Below, piece after piece: positions 1 through 8,991 of a DNA stretch of 64,000 nt; the first letter of the stretch is position 1; each line of letters opens with the position of its first letter. The notes below the pieces were generated by a model. It saw nothing but the letters and a program-made list of their open reading frames with translations, searched no databases and was not told the origin of the DNA. The position numbers and the translations under genes are program-made. Origin of the DNA: Pirellulales bacterium (GTDB taxonomy: Bacteria; Planctomycetota; Planctomycetia; Pirellulales; JAICIG01); NCBI GenBank assembly GCA_035533075.1, contig DATLUO010000193.1, positions 186,001 to 250,000 on the forward strand, read 5' to 3'.

Positions 1-41
1 GTGGTGCCCAAGTCGATGCCCACAACGTATTTCGCGGTCAT
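1..41 (-). CDS. Hsp70 family protein, N-terminal fragment at window edge
   Basis: Only the first 13 codons are inside the window; the gene continues beyond position 1. They read MTAKYVVGIDLGT, which is the phosphate-1 loop of the Hsp70/actin ATPase fold (GIDLGTT in DnaK). The ATG overlaps the stop codon of the upstream DUF2760 gene in an ATGA arrangement (38-41), so the two are probably translationally coupled. DUF2760 and Hsp70-family genes are known neighbours in other bacteria, which supports the call despite the short sequence. Whether it is DnaK itself or a divergent Hsp70 paralogue cannot be seen. Confidence 0.7.
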   Translation of the reverse strand, partial: MTAKYVVGIDLGT

Positions 42-577
42 GCCACCTCCAACACGGCCGGTGCGATCACCAAGGCGGCGTCTTGCGTGCCGGTCCATTC
101 GGCGAGCGCGCACCGCGTGGCTTGCCAGCCATGATGGGCCAGCGTACCGCGAAACGGCGGCTGCTCCGGCACGCGGCCCGCCAGGCGATAGCGCGCGGCG
201 TCGAAATCGCCCGACAGCTCGACGGGGGTTCCTTCAGCCTCCTCGCGGACCGGCTTGAGCGCGAACACCCGTTCGAGCAGGGCGGCGCAATCGCGGTGGA
301 CGTCGCGCACCGCGGCCCCGATCTGTTCGTCGCTGTATCCGGCGATCGGCTCCTGAAGGAAATCGACCAGGCGGGCTTCGCGTTGCAGCATGGCCAAGAG
401 GTTCAGCGCATCGCTGCGGGCGGGGGCAGGTTTGGGCTTCGCCGCGATCTTCGGCGCGGCGACCGCTGCCGCAGGGGCCGGCGCGGCCTGAGCGAGCAAC
501 GGCCGCAGGCGTTCGGCCAGCGCGGCGTCGAGCAGGACGCGGAAAAACAGACGGAAAGCCAGACCGATTCGTCCCAC
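38..577 (-). CDS. DUF2760 domain protein
   Basis: A 179-residue protein. The N-terminus (MGRIGLAFRLFFRVLLDAAL) is amphipathic to hydrophobic, followed by an Ala/Pro/Lys-rich linker at about residues 28-55, then a compact C-terminal domain rich in Leu, Glu and Asp. This matches the DUF2760 layout. No function is established for the family; it recurs upstream of Hsp70-like genes, as here, where its stop overlaps the start of the Hsp70 gene by four bases. A role as partner or membrane adaptor of that chaperone is inference from context only. Confidence 0.7.
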   Translation of the reverse strand: MGRIGLAFRLFFRVLLDAALAERLRPLLAQAAPAPAAAVAAPKIAAKPKPAPARSDALNLLAMLQREARLVDFLQEPIAGYSDEQIGAAVRDVHRDCAALLERVFALKPVREEAEGTPVELSGDFDAARYRLAGRVPEQPPFRGTLAHHGWQATRCALAEWTGTQDAALVIAPAVLEVA

Positions 578-671
578 AGTGTTACCTCGTGCCGGAAAGG
601 GGCAATCCCGTAATCGAACCCGTAGACCCCCGAATTGTCAATTGGCAAGGTTTGCTTGCACATTCGGGTTC

Positions 672-1442
672 TTACGCGGCCTCAAACATCCGCAGGGGCG
701 GCGCCAGGTCGTACGCTGCCTGCGCGTTGCCGCCGGGCCTGGGATGCTCGCGGCGGACGGGGCTGTCGTCAATTTTTCGGCTGCCCGACTCGGCCCAGGC
801 TTCGGCTTCCAGCGTCAGGCGGTTCAACAGCCGCTCGACCTGCAGGCGGTAATGCTCCAGGCCGTCGCGGTCGAGGTCGGGCGGCAACTGAATCTCGGGA
901 CTCACCACGCCGCGGGCACGCGAAAACGGACGCGGCACGGCAAACTTGTCCCAACTCCGCACGCGCCAAGGGCGGTCGTAGCCCAGGCCCAACAGCACCA
1001 GCGGCATTTGCAGCTTCGAGGCCAGATATACCGGTCCCGGTGCCAGCACCCGCCGCGGTCCTTTCGGACCGTCGGGCGTGATCGTCAGGTTCATGCGCTG
1101 GCTTTTGGCCAGCAACTCTCGCAGCGCGGCCGCGCCGCCCCGGCGGGTCGAACCGCGCACGCACTCGAAGCCGAAGTGGTACGCCACGCGGCTCAGGATC
1201 TCGGCGTCGCGGTGCCGGCTCAGCAGCATCGCCAAGTTGCAGTGCCCGCGCATCACCAGCGGAATCAGAATGTACTCGTGCCAGAAAATGTAAATCTTCC
1301 GGCCCGAGCAGTCCGGGTGTACGGGGTCGACCGCCGGATCGTAATAGGCGACGCGGTAATCCAGCGTCGACATCCAGCCGCGAATGGCCGAGGTCGCCAA
1401 CAGTCCGGCGAACTTAACGGCGAGCGGGTTGCGAATTTTCAT
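672..1442 (-). CDS. DUF374 lysophospholipid acyltransferase family protein
   Basis: A 256-residue protein of the DUF374 group within the acyltransferase fold. Visible marks are an IFWHEY segment near residue 52 that provides the catalytic-type His, and a [10 protein letters not shown] block near residue 122, typical of DUF374. Members are thought to transfer acyl groups to lipid A-like or phospholipid acceptors at the inner membrane; the substrate here is unknown. The N-terminus is hydrophobic (residues 9-20). The start overlaps the end of dapF by 29 bases, so the two are probably co-transcribed. The last about 40 residues are polar and less typical of the family. Confidence 0.8.
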   Translation of the reverse strand: MKIRNPLAVKFAGLLATSAIRGWMSTLDYRVAYYDPAVDPVHPDCSGRKIYIFWHEYILIPLVMRGHCNLAMLLSRHRDAEILSRVAYHFGFECVRGSTRRGGAAALRELLAKSQRMNLTITPDGPKGPRRVLAPGPVYLASKLQMPLVLLGLGYDRPWRVRSWDKFAVPRPFSRARGVVSPEIQLPPDLDRDGLEHYRLQVERLLNRLTLEAEAWAESGSRKIDDSPVRREHPRPGGNAQAAYDLAPPLRMFEAA

Positions 1443-2286
1443 GTGGCGTCCATTCCCCGGAAAACACTTCGACCGCCGGCCCGGTCAGATACACATGGTC
1501 GTTGTCGGCCCAGTCAAGCTCCAAATCGCCGCCGGGCAAGTGGGCCAGCAGCTTGCGGCCCGTGACGCCCGCCAACACGCCGGCCACACAGACCGCGCTG
1601 GCCCCCGTGCCGCAGGCCAACGTTTCGCCCGAACCACGCTCCCAGACGCGCATCCGCACCTCGCCGGGCGAAATCACCTCCACAAACTCGGCATTCACGC
1701 GCCGCGGAAAGTGCGGATCGACCTCGATCTTCGGCCCGATGCCCAGCACCCACTCGTCGGTAAGCCGATCGACGTAGGTGACGCAATGCGGATTGCCCAT
1801 CGACACGCAGGTAACTTGCATGTCGCGGCCGGCAACGTGCAGTGCCGCCCGCACAACCGGGTCGCCCGGCAAGCTGGTCGGTATCTCGGCCGCCTTGAGA
1901 ATCGGCCGCCCCATGTCGACGCGGACCCGTTCGACCAGCCCGTCGGCCAGTTCCAGGTCGAGTGTCAGCACGCCCCGCCCGGTTTCGATGGCCAGCGTCT
2001 TTTTTTTCGAGAGCCCGTGGTCGTAGACGTATTTCGCCACGCACCGCACCCCGTTGCCGCACATTTCCGATTCCGAGCCGTCGGCGTTGAACATGCGCAT
2101 CCGCGCATCGGCCTCGTTCGACGGGCAAATCAAGATCAGGCCATCGCCGCCCACGCCAAAATGGCGGGCGGAAATGGCCACGGCCAAGGCGGCCGGGTCG
2201 GGAGGCAGCGGCTCGACGAAGCAGTCAACATAGACATAGTCGTTGCCCGCCCCTTGCATCTTGGTGAAACGCATGCTGTGATTCAT
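1414..2286 (-). CDS. dapF: diaminopimelate epimerase
   Basis: About 290 residues, the usual DapF length. It interconverts LL- and meso-diaminopimelate in the cytoplasm for lysine and peptidoglycan synthesis. Both catalytic cysteines are present, in MCGNGVRC and in ACGTGAS, and the N-terminal [10 protein letters not shown] motif is intact. The chosen ATG (2284-2286) overlaps the stop of the upstream FHA-type reading frame as ATGA; a second ATG at 2274, giving [12 protein letters not shown], is an equally plausible start and fits the family N-terminus better. Neither has a strong ribosome-binding site. The 3' end overlaps the DUF374 gene. Confidence 0.93.
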   Translation of the reverse strand: MNHSMRFTKMQGAGNDYVYVDCFVEPLPPDPAALAVAISARHFGVGGDGLILICPSNEADARMRMFNADGSESEMCGNGVRCVAKYVYDHGLSKKKTLAIETGRGVLTLDLELADGLVERVRVDMGRPILKAAEIPTSLPGDPVVRAALHVAGRDMQVTCVSMGNPHCVTYVDRLTDEWVLGIGPKIEVDPHFPRRVNAEFVEVISPGEVRMRVWERGSGETLACGTGASAVCVAGVLAGVTGRKLLAHLPGGDLELDWADNDHVYLTGPAVEVFSGEWTPHENSQPARR

Positions 2287-2576
2287 CGGCTGGAACCGAC
2301 CGTCTTTCTGTAAACGCCCGATCTTAAAGGGTTTGGCGTCGCGGAGCAAATGCAGTAATGAAGGGCGTTCGACGATGGGCGACTCACTTCGAGGAGCATG
2401 AACGACACCTCGCCCAGCCGCAATCGCTGCGACGGGCGAAGTTCGGCCGATTCGATGCGCGTCTCGTCGATGAAGGTGCCGTTGCGGCTGTTGAGGTCGA
2501 CCACCTTCACCCGCGTGCCTGTTGACGGCACAAAGCGGAGATATTCTCCCTCGGAGAGAGCGAATCCCCGGTGACA
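2283..2576 (-). pseudogene. FHA domain remnant, N-terminal half replaced by a dispersed repeat
   Basis: The frame carries the second half of a forkhead-associated domain: a [13 protein letters not shown] motif (the SRNGT loop that contacts the backbone of phosphothreonine ligands) followed by [18 protein letters not shown], the last strands. The first half of the domain, with the glycine-arginine and serine-x-x-histidine positions, is missing. At 2577 the homology stops and the sequence becomes repeat A, also found twice near 55 kb. The frame stays open through the repeat but that translation is not FHA-like. The stop overlaps the dapF start by four bases, suggesting an original FHA-dapF operon. 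Confidence 0.65.
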
Positions 2577-2688
2577 AGTCGAAAAGATTCGGTCCCACGC
2601 CAACGGCGCGGTAGAACACAGGGAGCCACGCAGGCGGACGACTGCAACCGATCCAACCCAAGCCAATCGCGAGATAGAACAAAGGATG
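2577..2688. repeat. dispersed repeat A, copy 1
   Basis: About 112 bases, beginning AGTCGAAAAGATTCGGTCCC and ending near AACAAAGGATG. It is closely similar to 54867-54981 and, over its first about 80 bases, to 55083-55163. All three copies keep the core GCGGTAGAACAC and AGCCACGCAGGCGG. Copy 1 directly abuts the broken FHA domain. It is followed by two copies of TCTTGGTTCCGAGCC (about 2688-2702 and 2711-2726). Confidence 0.8.
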
Positions 2689-2748
2689 TCTTGGTTCCGA
2701 GCCTCTTAGCCTCTTGGTTCCGAGCCGGGGCCATGGCATCCGCCGTTC

Positions 2749-2768
2749 CATCACGGCGGAGCGTGACG
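2749..2768. repeat. short palindromic repeat D, copy 1
   Basis: CATCACGGCGGAGCGTGACG, an imperfect palindrome with CATCACG and CGTGAYG arms. Near-identical 20-mers occur at 52917-52936 and, in inverse orientation, at 53828-53847. Confidence 0.55.
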
Positions 2769-2811
2769 CCTACGTTACGCCGGGACGCGAAACACCCCAA
2801 GCGCTGTTCGA

Positions 2812-4494
2812 TCACAGTCCGGGAATCTCGATCTTTTCTTCCTGGGCCGCCTTGCGGAGCTTGCTCAAAGCTCGCGCCTCGATCTGACGCACGCGCTCTT
2901 TGGTGACGCCCATTTCCGCTCCCACTTCCTTGAGCGTCAACGGTTCTTGTCCGCGCACCAGCCCGAAACGGCTGATGATGATCTTCTGCTCGCGGTCGTC
3001 AAGCCGCTCCAGGATTTTGCCGATCTGCTGCTCGCGCTGCTCCTGGGCGTGCTCTTGCTCGTACTGGTCGGTACGCACGTCTTCCGTGGCCGAAAACATC
3101 TCTTCGTTGCTGGTGCGGAACCGGTCGCGCCGCCGCAGCTCGTCGGGAATGGTCCGGGCAAAATTCTTCATAATGGCCCAGCTTGCATAAGTGCTGAACT
3201 TGTTGCCGCGGCCGAAATCGAATTTTTCCACTGCCCGCATCAGCGACATATTGCCGTCGCTGACCAACTCGAAGAAGTTGTCGACCGGCCCCACGTGCCG
3301 TTTGGCGATCGAAACCACCAACCGCAAATTGGAGCGAATGAGCAGGTTCTTCACCGCCACGGCTTCTTCATAAAGCTGCTCGATCTGGTCCATCAGGCCG
3401 CTCTTGGGCCGCGTCGGGTCGAGCTCTTCACGCAGTTTGCTGGCCTTATGCTTCAGAAAGTTGAACTTGCGGAACAAGTAGACTTCTTGCTCGCGGGTCA
3501 ACAGGCTGACTTCGTACAGGCTGGCCAAATAGGGGGGCAAGCCGGTGGGCAGCCGGCCCTTTTTGGCCGGGCCGGGGGCTTCGGGCATCTCGCCCAGGCA
3601 GACCGCGTCGGCGTTGGCCTTGCGAAACAGGTCGTTGTCGATGTAATCCAGCGGCAGCTCCATGATCCGCGCCGCCCGCATCTCGTTCAGGATGCGATAG
3701 ATGCTCGTCTTCGTGCGGCCATATTCCTTGGCCAGGGCATCAACGGAAACGCCGCGGCGATACTGCTGGTCGATCCGCCGCTTGGTCTCGTCCGAGAGCG
3801 GGCCGCTGTTTTCCGGGAACACCGCCAATTCGGGATGCTCGGCATCGAACGCCTTGAGCGTGTAGCGGATCGTTTCGACGCTGCGACCCATCCGCTCCGC
3901 CAGGCGACGAGTGACTTCGGCGGGCTGACCGCCGGCACGGGCCAGACGTCGGGCACGCTCGACGATGTTCATCCGCTCATCTTCGCTAAGCTGGCTGAAT
4001 CGCGCACCGCGGCTGACCCGCTGCTCGTTCTTCTTCACGAAGCGGTCGACCGAGCTCTGCAAAAAGCCGAGACGCTTGCGGCCGTCGAACATGAATCGCC
4101 GGCTCACCAGGCCCTGCTGCCGCCAACGCGAGATCGTCTTGGTCGAGACTTTGAACTGCTGGCTCAACTCTTCAACGGTCAGTACCTTCTCTCCCACCGC
4201 GTCGGCGGGAAGATTGGCGGCGTCCGACACGTCCTCGACGAAGAGCCGCAGGTCGTGCTTGGCGTCGTCACCCGACATCTTCGCCGCAACCGGCGAGTCG
4301 GGGCGGAAGTCGGTGATGCGGAAGCAGAGATACTCGTAGGTGTAGGTCCGCTTGGGATCGAGTTCCGCCAGCAATCGCTCGGCGCGATTGGCCTGCTCGA
4401 CCTTCTTCTCGCGAGGCGCATAGCGCACCTGTTGGTCGCAAAGCTCGCGAATCGTGGAATTGATGTAATCTCGGTGCATGTTTTGAATCTCCAT
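2812..4494 (-). CDS. sigma-70 family RNA polymerase sigma factor with N-terminal helix-turn-helix extension
   Basis: A 560-residue sigma factor. Region 2 (about 380-455) contains RSNLRLVVSIAKRHV and KFSTYASWAI, the core-binding and -10 recognition parts. Region 4 (about 500-555) ends in EVGAEMGVTKERVRQIEARA, the -35 helix-turn-helix. No canonical region 3 is evident. The N-terminal half is unlike RpoD: it has a MerR-like helix-turn-helix at about 105-130 (LTVEELSQQFKVSTKTISRW) and a second resolvase-like one around 230-260 (GVSVDALAKEYGRTKTSIYR). Such extended factors occur in planctomycetes. The start may be the ATG at 4494 or the one at 4479 (MHRDYINST). Confidence 0.88.
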   Translation of the reverse strand: MEIQNMHRDYINSTIRELCDQQVRYAPREKKVEQANRAERLLAELDPKRTYTYEYLCFRITDFRPDSPVAAKMSGDDAKHDLRLFVEDVSDAANLPADAVGEKVLTVEELSQQFKVSTKTISRWRQQGLVSRRFMFDGRKRLGFLQSSVDRFVKKNEQRVSRGARFSQLSEDERMNIVERARRLARAGGQPAEVTRRLAERMGRSVETIRYTLKAFDAEHPELAVFPENSGPLSDETKRRIDQQYRRGVSVDALAKEYGRTKTSIYRILNEMRAARIMELPLDYIDNDLFRKANADAVCLGEMPEAPGPAKKGRLPTGLPPYLASLYEVSLLTREQEVYLFRKFNFLKHKASKLREELDPTRPKSGLMDQIEQLYEEAVAVKNLLIRSNLRLVVSIAKRHVGPVDNFFELVSDGNMSLMRAVEKFDFGRGNKFSTYASWAIMKNFARTIPDELRRRDRFRTSNEEMFSATEDVRTDQYEQEHAQEQREQQIGKILERLDDREQKIIISRFGLVRGQEPLTLKEVGAEMGVTKERVRQIEARALSKLRKAAQEEKIEIPGL

Positions 4495-5189
4495 CCAGTT
4501 TCGCGGCGTTCCCTGCGACGTGCGCTCGCCGTGGCCCTGACTCTGTTCCTTACCCGCTCTCGTTTCTCTCTTTTCCCCTCAAGTAATACCGGCCGACTTG
4601 CCGCAGTCTTACAGCTATCTTTTTCCCCGCTTGGGCCCGCCTGCCACTTTGCATTGGCTGCCACCCCTTGGGCATGTAGCGCAGCTAAAAGCGGACCAAT
4701 GAGAAGTCAAGGGCCAAAATTCCCGTTCGGGGCCTGAATTCTCGCCCTTGGCTAACCACAACTTCTACGCAAATAAGTGTCTCGTGGACTAAAGATGTTC
4801 GCTCAGACTGCCGAGATTCTTGCGCTTCGGGCACCGAAACGACCCGCTCTTTATATCACAACGCCTTGGTATTGAACAGTTTCCGCTCGCAAATCGAACT
4901 AGCGGCAAAAGGACGACCGTGTCGCGCGCCGTACAACCGCCATCGCCGGTTATGGCAGCCGGACGCTCAGCGGCGCCCGCTCGCGACAGCCCGCCCGTCA
5001 AAGCGAACCATCGAAGGCGGCGCGCGCCTGTTGTCGCGTTCTGGACATGACCTGTGTCTTATTCTGAGACACTCGCTCGTCTGGGGCGGTTCGGCAGCGA
5101 CACGGCCGCGTCGCAGCTTTCAATTCAATTCTACCCTTTTTGCGGCCGATGTAGCCGGAGATGCCAGGCAATCTGACCGGAGCCATCGC
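4495..5189. other. intergenic region between divergent genes
   Basis: About 700 bases between the sigma factor (minus) and the secreted protein gene (plus), so it must hold both promoters. I see pyrimidine-rich stretches near 4560-4640 and a short A/T-richer stretch near 4740-4800, but no convincing reading frame, RNA gene or clear promoter hexamers. Confidence 0.5.
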
Positions 5190-6611
5190 ATGCCCGAAAG
5201 CCGCGTCCCAATCGTTCATTCGCTGTTGACTTTGTTCGCCTTGTCGTCACATGGACTTGCCGCCGATGGCACGCACGACCTTCGACCCAGACCGGCCGAT
5301 GGCCAGATGGCTCGTGTGGAAGTGCAACTTGACGTGGGCGGTGATGTGAAGCTGGCCGACGAGGGCAAAACCCGCACGCTCAAGATGAGCGTATCCGCAC
5401 AGCTTGTTTACGACGAGAAGTGGCTGCCGGTTCGCGCGGGCCTCAAAAATGCCGGCCTTCGCGGCGTGCGCTACTATCGCCAGGCGAAAGCCGCTATAAA
5501 GATCGACGCCGGTGGCATCGAGCCGAGGTTGCGCGACGCCAGGCGGTTGATCGTGGCCGACGAGGCAAACGGCCAGGTCGCACTGTTCAGCCCGACCGGC
5601 GCATTGACCCGCGACGAGCTGGATCTGGTCGACCTGCCGGCCAATAGCCTGCTTTTGGACCGTTTGTTGCCCGATCGGCCGGCACGCGTTGGCGACCATT
5701 GGCGACATGGCGACGTGCTGGTCGGGGAACTGCTGGGCCTCGACGCGGTCAGCCAGAACAGCCTGGAGAGCGAGTTGAAGGAAGTGGCGGGCGGCCGTGC
5801 CCGGCTTGAACTGGTCGGCCGCGTGCTCGGCGCCGTGGCGGGCGTGGCCACGGAAATCGAAGTGAAGGCCAAATATCGCTTCGACATGAACGAGCGTCGC
5901 GTCACCGGACTTGGGTTGCTGATCAAAGAAAAGCGGGCCATTGGGCTGGTCAATACTGGCCTGGACGTGGTGGCCAAGCTGCAATTGGCTTTGGCGCCGG
6001 CCGACGACGACGGCGAGCTGAGCGAGGCCGCGCTGGCCAGGCTGCCGCTCGATCCCCGGCCGGAGTTATTGGCGCTGGCCTGCGAATCGCCCACGAAAAA
6101 GTTCCATATCTATCACAGTCGCGATTGGCATCTGATGACCGACGCGGGAGACCTCTTGGCCCTGCGCTATCTCGACCGCGGCGAGTTGGTGGCCCAGTGC
6201 AACATCTCGTCGTTGGCCGACGTTGAGCCGGGCAAAGGACCGACCCTGGCCACCTTTCAGCACGATCTGGAGCAGTCGCTGGGCGACAGCTTTGAGCGGT
6301 TCGCGGAGGCCAGCGATGCCACGAACTCTCTGGGCCATCGCATTTATCGCGTGGTGGCCGAGGGCCGCGTGTCGGATTTGCCGATTCAGTGGCACTATTA
6401 TCTGATCTCGGACCGCGAAGGGCATCAGGCCGTGTTCGCCTTCACGGTCGAGTCGGATTTGGTGGAGCGTTTAGGCGATGCCGACGAGGCGCTGGCGGGC
6501 ACGATCGAGTTCGCGCGCAGCCGCAAGTCGGCCGCGCCGACGCCCGCCGCTCGCCGCCCTCCCGCTCGCTCCGCGAGCCAGCCACGTGGTGGCCCAACGG
6601 CGACGCGATAG
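5190..6611 (+). CDS. secreted protein of unknown function
   Basis: A 473-residue protein starting at the ATG that gives MPESRVPIVHSLLTLFALSS, a short signal peptide ending in SHGLAADG. The reading frame is open further upstream but that part is not protein-like. The mature part mixes charged beta-like segments, including a stretch LPANSLLLDRLLPDRPARVG near residue 150 seen in planctomycete secreted proteins; the C-terminal tail (about 440-473) is Ala/Pro/Arg-rich and disordered. I recognise no enzymatic motif. It stands alone, divergent from the sigma factor and convergent with the next gene. Confidence 0.75.
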   Translation: MPESRVPIVHSLLTLFALSSHGLAADGTHDLRPRPADGQMARVEVQLDVGGDVKLADEGKTRTLKMSVSAQLVYDEKWLPVRAGLKNAGLRGVRYYRQAKAAIKIDAGGIEPRLRDARRLIVADEANGQVALFSPTGALTRDELDLVDLPANSLLLDRLLPDRPARVGDHWRHGDVLVGELLGLDAVSQNSLESELKEVAGGRARLELVGRVLGAVAGVATEIEVKAKYRFDMNERRVTGLGLLIKEKRAIGLVNTGLDVVAKLQLALAPADDDGELSEAALARLPLDPRPELLALACESPTKKFHIYHSRDWHLMTDAGDLLALRYLDRGELVAQCNISSLADVEPGKGPTLATFQHDLEQSLGDSFERFAEASDATNSLGHRIYRVVAEGRVSDLPIQWHYYLISDREGHQAVFAFTVESDLVERLGDADEALAGTIEFARSRKSAAPTPAARRPPARSASQPRGGPTATR

Positions 6612-6645
6612 ACAGCCGATTCTCCCCATTCGGCCGAGTCTCCGG

Positions 6646-6782
6646 GTAAAGCTTCGCCGAACCCGGTACGCAGGCGCCGTACACCAACCCGAAGCGCCAG
6701 CGAGGAGCGTGAAAAAGGCGGCAAAACCTCGCTTGCGCTTCGGGCTAGTGTGAAAATGGGAACGGGTTCGGCGAAGCTTTAC
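6646..6782. repeat. nested inverted repeat (family E) between convergent genes
   Basis: Outer arms GTAAAGCTTCGCCGAACCCG (6646-6665) and CGGGTTCGGCGAAGCTTTAC (6763-6782) are perfect 20-base reverse complements. Inside them are CCCGAAGCGCCAGCGAGG (6688-6705) and CCTCGCTTGCGCTTCGGG (6727-6744), matching at 17 of 18 positions. A single arm of the inner palindrome recurs at 52973-52990. Placed between two convergent genes, the structure could act as a bidirectional terminator, but there is no T-run and it looks like a repeat family. Confidence 0.75.
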
Positions 6783-6791
6783 GTCTCCGGT

Positions 6792-8708
6792 CTACTTCTT
6801 CGTCTTCGCCGCCCGTGCTTCGTTGGCAAGCTGGGCGCCCTCGCTCACCGTGAACCCGACCAGGAACCAACCCTCTTTCTCGCTGGTCGAAAAGCTGCCG
6901 CCGGGGCCAAGATAGTGCTGCACCAACTTGTAGTCAGGCAGCTTGCTGCCGTCCAAACGCGGCTTGCGAGTCACGCCCTCCTTCTCTTCGCCCATCAAGA
7001 AGTTGATGAAGTGGGCCATGAAGGTGTCGGCCTCGGGCAGCCTGCCCTGTTTGAACAACTCGTACATCACTCGATACTGCTCGTCGGTGCGGGCAAAGCC
7101 CTGAGCGCAATCGTTGCCGGACCCCAGCTTGATCGCTTCGGCCTGCACCTTCTGGTAGTCTCGATCGTCCACCAGCCGGTCGGCCTTGGCCACGCCGGCC
7201 AGCACTTCGCGCAACAGGTCGATGTGCGAAGCCACCATGAGATGTCCTTTGGCTACGGTGACGGCCGAGTTCGCCAGCTTGACCTGCCGCGGCCGCTCCT
7301 CTTCGTCTTCGTCGGTCGACCGGCGCTTGCTGCCGCCCGCGGCGTCGTCGATTTCCAACGCCGGCATGCTTTCGTCCTCCGGGATGATCTCCCAGACGTC
7401 GTGCCCTTCAATCTCGAGCTTTCGCACGCGGTCGTCGCCGCTCATCGACTTTTCGATCGCCACGGCCAACGCTTGTGCATTCGTGGTCTCGATGGCCAGC
7501 AGCTTGCGCTGGCTGGTGGGCGTGATCGGCAGCTCGTAGTCGGCGATGATCGTCGCTCGCTGGCCGAGGTGCTGGACGATGTCATTGCGCAGGTTGATTT
7601 GCGGCCCGTTGGGATCGTCTTCGATTCCTTCCAGCGTGTCCTTCCAAACGCCTTCTTCGCCGTAGACCTCGTCGAACAGCGTGTCGAATCGGTCGAAGGC
7701 GCTGACGATGTCGACCTCGAACGAGAAGTAGTTTGCCACGTCGCGGGCGACCCAGTCCTGTGGAGCGAAGGATCCGCCGTTGGGAAACACGGCCATCCGC
7801 ATGGCCAACTCATAGGGCGGCGGAGCGTAGACGAACGTGCGGTGCAACATGCCGTAGCGGCCCAGCCCCAAGTGTACGACGCCACCAACTCCTTTCACCG
7901 CCATAAAACCCTGGTTCTTGGCGACTTTCAGGTAATCGGTGCCTCCCTTGCGGCGGGCCGTCTCCCAGGTGCGCAAGGCCTCGGCCAGACCGATCGGGTC
8001 GATAAACCAACGTACATCGGGCGACAGTTCCTGGTCGGACTTGCCGCAGCGCTCGATGACGGTCCGGTAGGCTTCGACGCCGGCCAGCGTGTGCTTCTGC
8101 GGCTTGTCGAGCCTGCCGGCCACGTCGCCGGCAATGGCCAGGTTGTCGCTGGCCACGAACAGCCCGTCTTTGATGTAATGCACGGTGGTGAACCCGTGAT
8201 CGCGGTGATCTTTGGGGGCAGTCTCGAACACGCTCATGTCGACGCCGTGTTGCTTCTGCCGGGTGGCTCTGGCGCCTTGCGCTTTGAGGTTGGCGGCGAT
8301 CTTGGCCAACGTGGCTGCGGCTTCTTTCTCTTTGCCCGTAACGTCGGCAAGAATGACCAGCGTCGCCCGGCCCTCTTTGGGCGTGACGACGGCCAGCGCC
8401 ACTTCGCCGGTCGCCAGGCCCTGCAGGTCGGCGATCGAAATGCCCAGTCGGGCGTGCGACTTCGACCACTTCTCCTTAAGCTGCCGGCGGAGGTCGTCAG
8501 TGAACGGCTTCATCGCGGGGTCGTTCAGCAGCTTGCCCAGCGGCGTTTGGTCCCAGCGTTCGACAAGCGCATCCACGTCGGGGACCGAGAGGTAACCCTT
8601 GGTGGATTCGGGCAAAAGGGTGTCGGTGGGCGGCACGGCCAGGGCGGATGTACCCGCCAAACTGACTAAAACTGCCGCCAACAGTCGCCGGAATGAAGCG
8701 TTGAGCAC
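6792..8708 (-). CDS. secreted DUF3352-like planctomycete protein
   Basis: A 638-residue protein. The start is set by a good ribosome-binding site (AAGGAG, seven bases before a GTG at 8706-8708); this gives VLNASFRRLLAAVLVSLAGT and a clear signal peptide ending at SALA. The longer frame to 8759 lacks support. The mature N-terminus (LLPESTKGYLSVPDVDALVE) and the later pattern of alternating beta segments resemble planctomycete proteins with weak similarity to DUF3352. No catalytic motif is visible. It is probably a periplasmic or surface protein of unknown role. Confidence 0.8.
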   Translation of the reverse strand: MLNASFRRLLAAVLVSLAGTSALAVPPTDTLLPESTKGYLSVPDVDALVERWDQTPLGKLLNDPAMKPFTDDLRRQLKEKWSKSHARLGISIADLQGLATGEVALAVVTPKEGRATLVILADVTGKEKEAAATLAKIAANLKAQGARATRQKQHGVDMSVFETAPKDHRDHGFTTVHYIKDGLFVASDNLAIAGDVAGRLDKPQKHTLAGVEAYRTVIERCGKSDQELSPDVRWFIDPIGLAEALRTWETARRKGGTDYLKVAKNQGFMAVKGVGGVVHLGLGRYGMLHRTFVYAPPPYELAMRMAVFPNGGSFAPQDWVARDVANYFSFEVDIVSAFDRFDTLFDEVYGEEGVWKDTLEGIEDDPNGPQINLRNDIVQHLGQRATIIADYELPITPTSQRKLLAIETTNAQALAVAIEKSMSGDDRVRKLEIEGHDVWEIIPEDESMPALEIDDAAGGSKRRSTDEDEEERPRQVKLANSAVTVAKGHLMVASHIDLLREVLAGVAKADRLVDDRDYQKVQAEAIKLGSGNDCAQGFARTDEQYRVMYELFKQGRLPEADTFMAHFINFLMGEEKEGVTRKPRLDGSKLPDYKLVQHYLGPGGSFSTSEKEGWFLVGFTVSEGAQLANEARAAKTKK

Positions 8709-8713
8709 GTTTG

Positions 8714-8721
8714 CTCTCCTT
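8714..8721 (-). promoter_or_regulatory. ribosome-binding site deciding a GTG start
   Basis: On the minus strand AAGGAGAG lies seven bases before the GTG at 8706-8708. It fixes the start of the secreted protein gene 17 codons inside the longest frame. Confidence 0.7.
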
Positions 8722-8991
8722 GAAATGCCTGCACGGGCCGCTCGATTGGACAATCTCAAACGAGCGGAAGTTTAGCCGTGCAGGAAGTTTTGTGCCAGAC
8801 CGCTCGGGCCAAGAAACGAAGGACTTTTGCCATCCAGCGGGGAGACGCGCCTCTCCATTCGGGGTGCTTTGGCCGCTATGACGCGTGCAGCCGGCCGCTT
8901 CGCTCGCTGAAAGACCGGTTGCTCGCTGTTTGGAAGCTATATTGTTGGGGCGGAAGCGTTTCGGTCGTGGGCTTTCAATAGGCGGACCACC

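Noticed and set aside
2947-4737. A 596-codon plus-strand open frame opposite the sigma factor
   Set aside because: Antisense shadow of conserved sigma regions 2 and 4; no recognisable protein motif.
4789-5001. Small minus-strand gene in the sigma factor upstream region
   Set aside because: No ribosome-binding site, and its composition is not protein-like.
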